Source: Frankia sp. AgB1.9 (GTDB lineage: Bacteria; Actinomycetota; Actinomycetes; Frankiales; Frankiaceae). Taken from it: 64,000 nucleotides of DNA. Below are positions 57,675 through 64,000 of this stretch, piece by piece. Each line of letters begins with the position of its first letter. Position 1 is the stretch's first letter. A program made the position numbers and the translations under genes. Where the stretch lies: the NCBI RefSeq assembly GCF_016786355.1, contig NZ_JADWYX010000037.1:16175-80174 (forward strand), given 5' to 3'. The notes under the pieces were generated by a model. It saw only the letters and a list, made by a program, of their open reading frames with translations. It had not been told where the DNA came from and did not search any database.

Positions 57675-57729
57675 GACGGACCTCCCCAGGTGGAGGCGAA
57701 CGGATCGCCCGCTGGACACGGAGCATCGC

Positions 57730-57755
57730 AGATGTCATAAAGGCTTACAACATCT
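57730..57755. promoter_or_regulatory. 26-bp near-palindrome upstream of alkB
   Basis: AGATGTCATAA (57730-57740) and TTACAACATCT (57745-57755) are inverted repeats matching at 9 of 11 positions with a 4-bp centre. The element is 56 bp before alkB and 45 bp before the divergent small membrane protein gene. Probable operator for the alkB-linked TetR. Confidence 0.65.
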
Positions 57756-57799
57756 TCGTTCCATGTCAGGCAAGGCGTAACCGTCGACGGGGGTTGGCC

Positions 57800-58054
57800 A
57801 TGGAGGACATCGTGCAGGCCACCGCTGGTGACAGGCGCCGGCCGCCGGGCGAACCGCCCTGGCACGGCGGACTCTCGATCGGTCTCTTCTTCGCGAGCGC
57901 CCTCGTGTTGATCACGTACACGCTGCTGCCGCTGCCCGGCCAACGAGCGTTCGGCGCGGGCAACTACTGGCTGGCCGGAGCGCTCTTCGTCGGCCAGGTG
58001 GTGGTCAGCCGGTACTTCCAACGGCGTGCGATCCGCGGCGCCACGGGCGGCTGA
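57800..58054 (+). CDS. Small membrane protein, divergent from alkB
   Basis: 84 aa, ATG 57800 after GGGGG. Two predicted membrane segments (LSIGLFFASALVLITYTLLP; YWLAGALFVGQVVVSRYF) with a basic C-terminal tail. I do not recognise a family. It shares a control region with alkB and could be co-induced with it; a helper of the hydroxylase or an envelope adaptation to alkanes are possibilities only. Confidence 0.6.
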   Translation: MEDIVQATAGDRRRPPGEPPWHGGLSIGLFFASALVLITYTLLPLPGQRAFGAGNYWLAGALFVGQVVVSRYFQRRAIRGATGG

Positions 58055-58103
58055 CCGCTGGCAGGTCTGCGCCCGCCCGGGCTCGGGTCAGCCCGGGCTC
58101 GGG

Positions 58104-59207
58104 TCAGTCGCCCGAGCCGCCGGCCAGTGCGGCGACGGCGGTCTGCTGCTCGGCGAGCAGAGCGCTCTTGCGGTCCTCGGGCAGGAACGAATGCCGGACG
58201 GCCGCGGCGGCGAGCTCGGCCACGGCGGCCCGGCTCAGGCCCAGGTCGCGCAGAGCGTGCAGGTACTCGTCCCGCAGCGTGGTGCCGAACATCGGCGGGT
58301 CGTCGCTGTTGATGCTCACCGGGAGGCCCTCGGCGATCAGCGTCGGCAGCGGGTGGCTCGGGTAGTCGGCGACGACGCCGGTGCGCAGGTTCGACGTCGG
58401 CGAGACGTCCAGCGGGATGCGGTCGGCGCGCAGCCGGGCGACGAGCGCCGGGTCATCCAGGCAGCGGATGCCGTGGCCGATCCGGTCGGCGCCCAGCTCG
58501 TCGATGCTGTCCCAGATCGTGCGCGGGCCGGTGGTCTCGCCGGCGTGCGGGAGGCTGCGCAGCCCGGCCTCGCGGGCGGCGCCGAACGCCCTGGCGAACT
58601 GCGGGCGTGGCACCCCGACCTCGGCGCCCCCGACGCCGAGGCCGATCACGCTGTCGCCACCGTGCCCGACCGCGTATTCGACGGTCAGGTCGGCGGCGGC
58701 CACGATGTCGACGTCGGGCAGCCCGCCGGGGATGTCGGCGATCCACCGGATCTCGACCCCGGTCGCGGCCTGGGCCTCTAGTCGGCCGCGGTTGATACCC
58801 GCGAAGACCTCGTCGATCGGGATACCGCGCCGAGTGTGGATGAACGGGGTGAAGTACATCTCGGCGTACCGGACGTTCTGCGCGGCCAGGCCGAGCGCCG
58901 TCTCCCTGGCCAGCAGCGCGAAGTCGTCCTCGTCGCGCAGCACCTGCACCGCGGTCCGGTAGACCCGCAGGAAGTGGTTGAAGTCCTTGAACGCGTACCA
59001 GTCCGCCAGCGCCGCCTCGGTCGTCGGGATGTCCTCGACCTGATGGCGGCGGGCGAGCGCCAGCACGGTGCCGGGCAGCATCGAGCCTTCGAGGTGGACG
59101 TGCAGCTCGACCTTCGGCAGCGCGTCGACGAACGCCTCGTCGCCGGCGATGCCGACCGTGGCCTCGGCCAGTGCCCCGATCTCCGGGCCGGTTGTCATCT
59201 CGGTCAT
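58104..59207 (-). CDS. add: Adenosine deaminase
   Basis: 367 aa, ATG 59207 (ATG 59198 also possible). Metal site KVELHVHLEGS (HxH) at the N-terminus, SLPHAGE (His, Glu), a GHGIRC His, and metal Asp in SINSDDPPMF: the complete adenosine deaminase set. It hydrolyses (deoxy)adenosine to inosine with zinc, in the cytosol, for purine salvage. Some relatives act on adenine or other aminohydrolase substrates, but the SLPHAGE and NSDDP motifs favour adenosine. Confidence 0.92.
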   Translation of the reverse strand: MTEMTTGPEIGALAEATVGIAGDEAFVDALPKVELHVHLEGSMLPGTVLALARRHQVEDIPTTEAALADWYAFKDFNHFLRVYRTAVQVLRDEDDFALLARETALGLAAQNVRYAEMYFTPFIHTRRGIPIDEVFAGINRGRLEAQAATGVEIRWIADIPGGLPDVDIVAAADLTVEYAVGHGGDSVIGLGVGGAEVGVPRPQFARAFGAAREAGLRSLPHAGETTGPRTIWDSIDELGADRIGHGIRCLDDPALVARLRADRIPLDVSPTSNLRTGVVADYPSHPLPTLIAEGLPVSINSDDPPMFGTTLRDEYLHALRDLGLSRAAVAELAAAAVRHSFLPEDRKSALLAEQQTAVAALAGGSGD

Positions 59208-59339
59208 CGGGTCAGGTACCTCCACCGCCGGGCGGCACGCGGCCGCTCGATGTCTGCCATCGGCAGGCCGGCCACGAGCCGGCATGTCGGACGATCCGCG
59301 TCGGGCCGGCCCGGCGTCAAAGAGGCTGACAACAACCGG

Positions 59340-60185
59340 TCAGACCGCGGGTGGCTCGGTCTCCTTGACCAGCGCCGGTGTGGTGGCCGTGGTGGGGGTG
59401 ACGTCGTCGGAACGCTGCGCGGGGGGTTCCTCGGGCCGGGCGGCCGTGAGGTCCGCGGGAGCCGGCCCGGTCGGTTCCTCGGGGGGCGGGGGAGCGGAGC
59501 CGCCGAGGTGCGCGGGCTGCCACCAGTCGGGCTCGCCGGGGGCGGGCGCCGGGTAGCGGTGCTGGGCCTCGTCGAGCAGCTTGCCCATGACGTCGCACAG
59601 CAGCGCGGTGCCGGCGGCTGTGTCCGTCAGCTCCTCGGGCGGGACGGGGGTGCCGAGCGACATCAGGATCGGTGTGTGGCGCGCCTTGCGCAGGTTGCGG
59701 GGCTGGCCCTTCGTGAGCAGCCGCTGGCTGCCCCAGATGACCATCGGGATGACCGGGACGCCCGCGGCCGCGGCCATCCGGGCCGCGCCCGACTTGAACG
59801 GGGCCAGGCAGTAGTGCGGGTGGATCGTCGCCTCGGGGAACACCCCGACGAGCTCGCCGGACCGCAGCGCCTCGACGGCGGTCAGCAGTGAGCCGGCGCC
59901 GGCGGACCGGTCGACCGAGATGTGGTGCATGCCGCGCATCAGCGGGCCAGTGATCTTGTGTTCGAAGGTCGACTTTTTCGCCATGAACCGGACATAGCGC
60001 TTCTGCCCGCGCCAGAACGGCACGCCGGCCAGCGCGAAGTCCAGGTAGGAGATGTGGTTGATGAGCACCACGGCGCCGCCGGTCGCGGGCACGTTCTCCT
60101 GCCCCCGCACGTCGATCTTCAGGTCCAGCCCTCGGAACAGGCCCAGCGCGAGGCTGATCACCGGCCGGTAGACGTACTCCGCCAC
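59340..60185 (-). CDS. 1-acyl-sn-glycerol-3-phosphate acyltransferase family (PlsC-like)
   Basis: 281 aa, GTG 60185. Acyltransferase motif I NHISYLDF (NHxxxxD variant) and motif III VFPEATIHP (PEGT-like) are present, with an N-terminal hydrophobic segment for membrane association. It adds a second acyl chain in phospholipid synthesis or acylates another lipid. The C-terminal ~60 residues are Pro/Thr/Glu-rich and disordered (PPPPEEPTGPAPADLT), beyond the usual length. Confidence 0.88.
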   Translation of the reverse strand: MAEYVYRPVISLALGLFRGLDLKIDVRGQENVPATGGAVVLINHISYLDFALAGVPFWRGQKRYVRFMAKKSTFEHKITGPLMRGMHHISVDRSAGAGSLLTAVEALRSGELVGVFPEATIHPHYCLAPFKSGAARMAAAAGVPVIPMVIWGSQRLLTKGQPRNLRKARHTPILMSLGTPVPPEELTDTAAGTALLCDVMGKLLDEAQHRYPAPAPGEPDWWQPAHLGGSAPPPPEEPTGPAPADLTAARPEEPPAQRSDDVTPTTATTPALVKETEPPAV

Positions 60186-60566
60186 CTCTTCGTCCTCCGT
60201 CCTGACCCGAGCGTCCAGCGGCCGGTGGCTGGGTGGCTCGCCGACGGGCCAACATTACCGCCACGGTCGGACACGTTCGGCCCACGCCGACCGGGCCGGA
60301 AGGCGGGGCGGCGGCGCTGGGGAGCGGTGGTCGCCCCTGTTCCGTTGACAACCGGTATGAAGGGTGCGGTAACCGGACACCTGCCGGACAATGGTTCGAT
60401 CTTGACTAATCGCTCGGCCCGCAACGTCGCGTACGTCACCGTGCGGCCAGCGCGGCGGGCTCACCGCCGGCTCGCCGCGCCCGACAGCCAGCCCGCGACC
60501 TAGGGAGTCCCCCTGTCCGACCTGCTGCACCGGGCGCTGGTCGTCCAGCCAGCGCCGACGCGCTGG
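60186..60566. other. Intergenic region
   Basis: About 380 bp between divergent genes. A TTGACA hexamer is at 60345-60350 with GGTAAC 17 bp further on, at best a weak promoter for the M50 gene. The 54 bases 60513-60566 are in frame with that gene and may be coding if a CTG start is used. Nothing else seen. Confidence 0.4.
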
Positions 60567-61214
60567 GTGCTCGTCGTCGCCGGCCTGCTCGCGCTGGGCA
60601 CCGTGGCCAGCGACCGGGTCTGGCCGCAGGCCCGGCACGTCGTGACCATCGTGCACGAGGCCGGTCATGCCGTCGTGGCCCTGTGCGCCGGTCGCCGACT
60701 GGCCGGGATCCGGCTGCACCACGACACCTCGGGGGTCACGGTCTCCTCGGGGCGCCCGACCGGCCCCGGCGTGGTCTGCACCGTCGCCGCCGGCTACCCG
60801 GCCCCGGCGTTGCTAGGCCTCGCCGCCGCCGGGCTGCTCTCGACCGGGCGGACCGCGCTGCTGCTCCAGCTGTTCGTGGTCCTGCTCGTCGGCGTGCTGG
60901 TGGTGATCCGCAACGGGTTCGGCCTGCTGTCGGTGGTCGTCAGCATGGGCGTCGTCCTCGGGGTGTCGATCCTGGCCCCGCCGGCGCTGCGGGCCGGGTT
61001 CGCCGCCTACGTGACCTGGTTTCTGCTCATCGGCGGGGTGCGGCCGGTCTATGAGGTGTCCAGGACCCGGCGGCGCCGCCGGGATGGCCTCTCCGACCCC
61101 GACCAGCTCGCCCGGCTCACCGGCCTGCCCGGCGGCCTGTGGGTCACCGTCTTCGGTGCTGTCGCTCTTGCCTGCCTGGCCGGTGGCACGGCGCTGCTCG
61201 CCGGCGTCTGGTAG
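60567..61214 (+). CDS. M50-family-like metallopeptidase, membrane protein
   Basis: 215 aa from GTG 60567. Zinc motif HEAGH (VTIVHEAGHAVVALCAG) near the N-terminus, then four or five hydrophobic segments (FVVLLVGVLVVIRNGFGLLS). It fits M50B-like intramembrane or membrane-linked peptidases of actinobacteria with unknown substrate. A CTG at 60513, five bases after GGGAG, would add SDLLHRALVVQPAPTRW in frame and may be the true start. A second canonical metal-binding DG motif was not found, so activity is uncertain. Confidence 0.8.
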   Translation: MLVVAGLLALGTVASDRVWPQARHVVTIVHEAGHAVVALCAGRRLAGIRLHHDTSGVTVSSGRPTGPGVVCTVAAGYPAPALLGLAAAGLLSTGRTALLLQLFVVLLVGVLVVIRNGFGLLSVVVSMGVVLGVSILAPPALRAGFAAYVTWFLLIGGVRPVYEVSRTRRRRRDGLSDPDQLARLTGLPGGLWVTVFGAVALACLAGGTALLAGVW

Positions 61215-61291
61215 CCGGTGACGGACCCTGGTTCGTGACCTCGTGACGATCACGGCCCGGGATCGTCGTAGGGCCGCTCTAGGCTGAACGC

Positions 61292-62182
61292 ATGTGCGGT
61301 CGGTACACCCAGACGCTGAGCGCGGACGATCTCGCCACCGCGATGTCCGCCCAGGACGACACCGGCGGCGAGGTGCGCGAGCGCTACAACGTCGCCCCGA
61401 CGACGACGCAGCCGATCGTGACCGCGCGACACCCGACGCGGGACGCGAAGGCCGAGGCCGACGAGCCCGACCCCGAGGCCGGTGGCCGGGTGTTGCGGCT
61501 GGCCCGCTGGGGGCTGGTGCCTTCGTGGGCGAAGGACGTCTCGATCGGCTCCCGCATGATCAACGCCAGGTCCGAGACGCTGGCCGAGAAGCCCGTGTTC
61601 CGCAAGGCGTTCGCGGCCCGGCGCTGCCTGGTCCCGGTCACCGGTTTCTACGAGTGGCACCGCCCCGGTGGCAAGAAGCGCGGCCAGCCGTACTTCATCC
61701 ACCGCAGCGACCACCCCGGCGTCGGCCCCGCCGGCCCGCTGCTCGCCTTCGCCGGTCTCTACGAGGTCTGGCGCGGTGCGGAGCAGCCTCTCGTCAGCTA
61801 CACGATCATCACGACGGGTCCGGCGGTTGGTACGGAGTTCCTGCACGACAGGTCGCCGGTCGTCCTCCCGGTGACGGCCTGGGACCGCTGGCTCGACCCG
61901 GACTACGCCGACACCGACGCCCTGGCGGCCCTGCTCGCCCCGGCCCCGGCCGGCGTCTTCGAGCTCTACCCGGTCGGGCCCGAGGTCGGCGACGTCCGCA
62001 ACCAGGGCCCCACCCTTGTCGAGCGCTTCGAGCTTCCCGCTGGCACCCCTGACCCGCGGGCGGCCGATCCGGCCGGGTCGGCACCGGTGGCCGGTGAACC
62101 GGCTACCGGCGCGGCGGCGGGCCAGGCCTGGGCCGGCGCCGCCGAACCGCTCGACCTCACGCTGTTCGACGACGCCCGCTGA
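61292..62182 (+). CDS. SRAP domain protein (HMCES/YedK family)
   Basis: 296 aa, ATG 61292. Cys2 after Met (MCGRYTQ) is the residue that crosslinks abasic DNA; YNVAPT (Asn), MINARSET (Arg), GFYEW (Glu) and FLHDRSPVVL (His) complete the active site. It shields abasic sites in single-stranded DNA through a thiazolidine linkage. The core is full length; the C-terminal 40 residues are an Ala/Pro/Gly-rich tail. Confidence 0.95.
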   Translation: MCGRYTQTLSADDLATAMSAQDDTGGEVRERYNVAPTTTQPIVTARHPTRDAKAEADEPDPEAGGRVLRLARWGLVPSWAKDVSIGSRMINARSETLAEKPVFRKAFAARRCLVPVTGFYEWHRPGGKKRGQPYFIHRSDHPGVGPAGPLLAFAGLYEVWRGAEQPLVSYTIITTGPAVGTEFLHDRSPVVLPVTAWDRWLDPDYADTDALAALLAPAPAGVFELYPVGPEVGDVRNQGPTLVERFELPAGTPDPRAADPAGSAPVAGEPATGAAAGQAWAGAAEPLDLTLFDDAR

Positions 62183-62217
62183 CCCGGCCGGGCCGGGCCG
62201 CTCCTTGGCCGGCTTGG

Positions 62218-63087
62218 CTACTTGGCCGGCTTGGCCGGGATGGTGGTGAGGGTCGCGAAGCCGGCGTTGAAGGCGCCGACCTCGTCCGTCGGGTTCGCGG
62301 TCGAGGCGCAGTCCTGGCCGTTGGTGATCGCGGTAGCCATGTCGGTCACGGTCGCCTCGGTGGCAAGCTCGCGCTCGCCACGGATCTTGGTGGCGCCGCA
62401 GTTCGGGATGTTCAGGTTCGTGACGGTGCTCAGCGCGGCGCCACCGGTTCCCGTGAACGTCGCGCGGTGCGCGGTCACCCAGGCGGTGACCAGCGTGGCG
62501 GCCTGCGAGTAGTCGAAGGCCGGCCCGAGACCCATGCTCGTCGCCAGCGAGGGAATCCCGTGGGCGGCTGCGGCCCGCGCGGCGCCGACCGTGCCGGACA
62601 GGTCGACGAACGGGCCCAGGTTCTGGCCCTGGTTGATGCCGGTGACGACGAGGTTCGGCTTGACCCCCATGACGTCGAGGGCGACGTTCACGCTGTCGGC
62701 CGGGAAACCGTCGACGGCGGTCGCGGCGACACCGCTGGCCGTGGTCGCGTCGTGGTGCGCCGGCGTCGTCGGGGAGGTCTTCCCACCCGTCCCGCTCTGG
62801 TTCGTGGCGGGGGCGACGACGTCGACGGTCACCGCGGGAAGGCCCCGCAGAGCGGTCACGACCGCGTCGATGCCCGCGGAACCGACACCGTCGTCGTTGC
62901 TGACCAGGATGGTGAGCGGCTGGGGCGCCGCCGGGGTCACCACCGCCGTGGTCGGTGCGGCCGCAGGACTGCCGCCGGAGGAGCCGCCGCAGGCCGTGGC
63001 CCCGGTGACCAGCGCGGCCGTCGTGCCGACCGCCATGACGGTCAGCCTCGTCCGCGCTGCCCACGCGGCCTGCCGCACTGCACCCAT
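62218..63087 (-). CDS. Exported SurE-like nucleotidase/phosphatase lipoprotein
   Basis: 289 aa, ATG 63087 behind AGGAGG. Signal peptide with lipobox ATAC (Cys33) and a Gly/Ser-rich spacer. The core is a SurE fold: ILVSNDDGVGSAGI (metal Asp pair), APATNQSGTGGKTS (Ser), TGINQGQNLGPFVDLSGTVG (Asn). Classical SurE is a cytoplasmic 5'/3'-nucleotidase; here it should be anchored outside the membrane, perhaps scavenging phosphate. The sequence ends with a PAKPAK repeat. Confidence 0.88.
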   Translation of the reverse strand: MGAVRQAAWAARTRLTVMAVGTTAALVTGATACGGSSGGSPAAAPTTAVVTPAAPQPLTILVSNDDGVGSAGIDAVVTALRGLPAVTVDVVAPATNQSGTGGKTSPTTPAHHDATTASGVAATAVDGFPADSVNVALDVMGVKPNLVVTGINQGQNLGPFVDLSGTVGAARAAAAHGIPSLATSMGLGPAFDYSQAATLVTAWVTAHRATFTGTGGAALSTVTNLNIPNCGATKIRGERELATEATVTDMATAITNGQDCASTANPTDEVGAFNAGFATLTTIPAKPAK

Positions 63088-63274
63088 CGTCGAACCTCCT
63101 GAATCTGGGCGCCCGGCGGCGGGGGCCGGCCGGGCGATCTGGTCACCCATCCGTCTGACCGGCTAGCGCCGCGCGTGGAGTGGGCCGCCCTTTTTACCCC
63201 GCCCTGGCCCCGGGCGGTAGTCCGCGCCAAGGGTTCACTGTTTGCTTGCTGGCTATTCAGCGGCGGTCGGCCGC

Positions 63275-64000
63275 TCAGCGATGCAGGATGAACGACCAGC
63301 CGGCGCAGGTCAGGATCGACAGCGGGACCCCGAGGCCGACCAGCAGGCTGGGCAACGGCGTGGCCAGATCGCGGCGGGCGGCCATCAGCGCGCCCGCGAC
63401 CATCGGCGGCATGGTCGCCTCGAAGAGCGCCACCTGGATCGCGCGATCATCCAGCGACCCGAACAGGGCGTAGCCCCCGACGATCAGAGCCGGCGCGACG
63501 AGCAGCTTCACCGCCAGCCCGACGGTGAGCTCCCGCCGCCACCGGCCGACCGCGCGTACCTCCAGCTGCAGGCCGATCGCGAACAGCGCCAGCGGGCTGA
63601 GCGTGTTCCCAAGCTGGGTCAGCACCTCGGTCAGCCAGCTCGGGTAGCCGACAGGCCGCAGCGCGAGCCCGGCGAGCAGCGCGAGCAGCGGCGGCGCGGT
63701 GACCATCCGCCGGCCGATCTCCCGCGGCGTGACCCGGCCGTCGTCCTCACCGGCGGTCGCGACGAGCGTGGCGACGACCGTGCTGAGCAGCACGAACGAC
63801 CCGAGCTGGTCGACGAGCACGGCGATCGGCACCTGGCCCGCGCCGAAGAACGCGGTCACCATCGGGATGCCGACGAACGACGTGTTCGCGCAGGCCGTCG
63901 TCGCGACGAGCGCGGCGACCGACTCCCGGGACAGCCTCAGCGGCCGGGCGAGAACCAGGTAGAGCACGGAGGTGACGGCGAACAGCAGGTACGGGACGGC
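63275..64000 (-). CDS. AEC-family transporter (auxin efflux carrier-like), partial
   Basis: About 242 residues visible; the frame is open to the window edge, so the N-terminus is missing. Several membrane segments (TTACANTSFVGIPMVTAFFG, LVDQLGSFVLLSTVVATLVA, GNTLSPLALFAIGLQLEV) and the C-terminal MPPMVAGALMAAR region fit AEC permeases. These export or import organic acids such as malonate or malate. Substrate cannot be read. Confidence 0.88.
   Translation of the reverse strand, partial: AVPYLLFAVTSVLYLVLARPLRLSRESVAALVATTACANTSFVGIPMVTAFFGAGQVPIAVLVDQLGSFVLLSTVVATLVATAGEDDGRVTPREIGRRMVTAPPLLALLAGLALRPVGYPSWLTEVLTQLGNTLSPLALFAIGLQLEVRAVGRWRRELTVGLAVKLLVAPALIVGGYALFGSLDDRAIQVALFEATMPPMVAGALMAARRDLATPLPSLLVGLGVPLSILTCAGWSFILHR

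Noticed and set aside
60345-60373. TTGACA with spaced GGTAAC as a promoter
   Set aside because: The -10 element is poor and actinobacterial promoters vary; too weak to list as a feature of its own.
61250-63064. 604-codon minus-strand frame
   Set aside because: Overlaps the SRAP gene antisense and the SurE-like gene in another frame; Arg/Gly-rich with no motif.

Overview
The window is about 70% GC. It has the frequent GTG starts, ATGA/GTGA stop-start overlaps, TetR/LLM/P450 richness and F420-type oxidoreductases expected of an actinomycete. The gene mix (HAAT transporters, many SDR/acyl-CoA/P450 genes, actinobacterial GalT/GalK, an IS481-type remnant) would suit a Frankia/Pseudofrankia-like soil actinobacterium. 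That placement is inference; no rRNA or other marker gene is present.

Layout. 1-1652: a 29-bp tandem repeat and a decayed gene-poor stretch with an IS481-type transposase remnant. 1653-17987: a carbohydrate region holding two GH3 glycosidases, a GH2 galactosidase/glucuronidase, galT-galK (with galT's N-terminal segment in another frame behind a strong hairpin), an alpha/beta hydrolase, and a HAAT-type ABC transporter whose two permeases and one ATPase are fused into a single polypeptide. 18022-32838: a catabolic/regulatory region with SDRs (one lacking its catalytic Tyr and Lys), a SnoaL-like protein, an EthD-like protein, two paralogous TetR regulators, an esterase, a frameshifted PAS-GGDEF-EAL gene, two orphan solute-binding lipoproteins, an LLM oxidoreductase and an acyl-CoA ligase. 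Four promoters here share a near-identical operator-like dyad (core GACGTCRACATTGAY) that appears to define a local regulon.

32906-46407: a divergent TetR and a ~12.5 kb co-directional run: P450, enoyl-CoA hydratase, CoA ligase, aldehyde dehydrogenase, NDMA-type alcohol dehydrogenase, DUF35 protein, two thiolase-like proteins without the catalytic Cys, Rieske oxygenase, CoA ligase. This resembles a route that oxidises an alkyl or side-chain substrate to a CoA ester and cleaves it by a retro-aldol step, as in steroid side-chain catabolism. It ends near extreme poly-C/poly-G runs that coincide with the truncated 3' end of a MOSC-ferredoxin-reductase gene.

48145-64000: a TetR with a twin 15-bp palindrome facing a second P450; a Kup potassium transporter; an MFS protein with a very large loop; an alkB-tetR operon with its own palindrome; adenosine deaminase; an acyltransferase; an M50 peptidase; a SRAP (HMCES/YedK) protein; an exported SurE-like lipoprotein; and a partial AEC transporter. 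No tRNA, rRNA or CRISPR array was seen.
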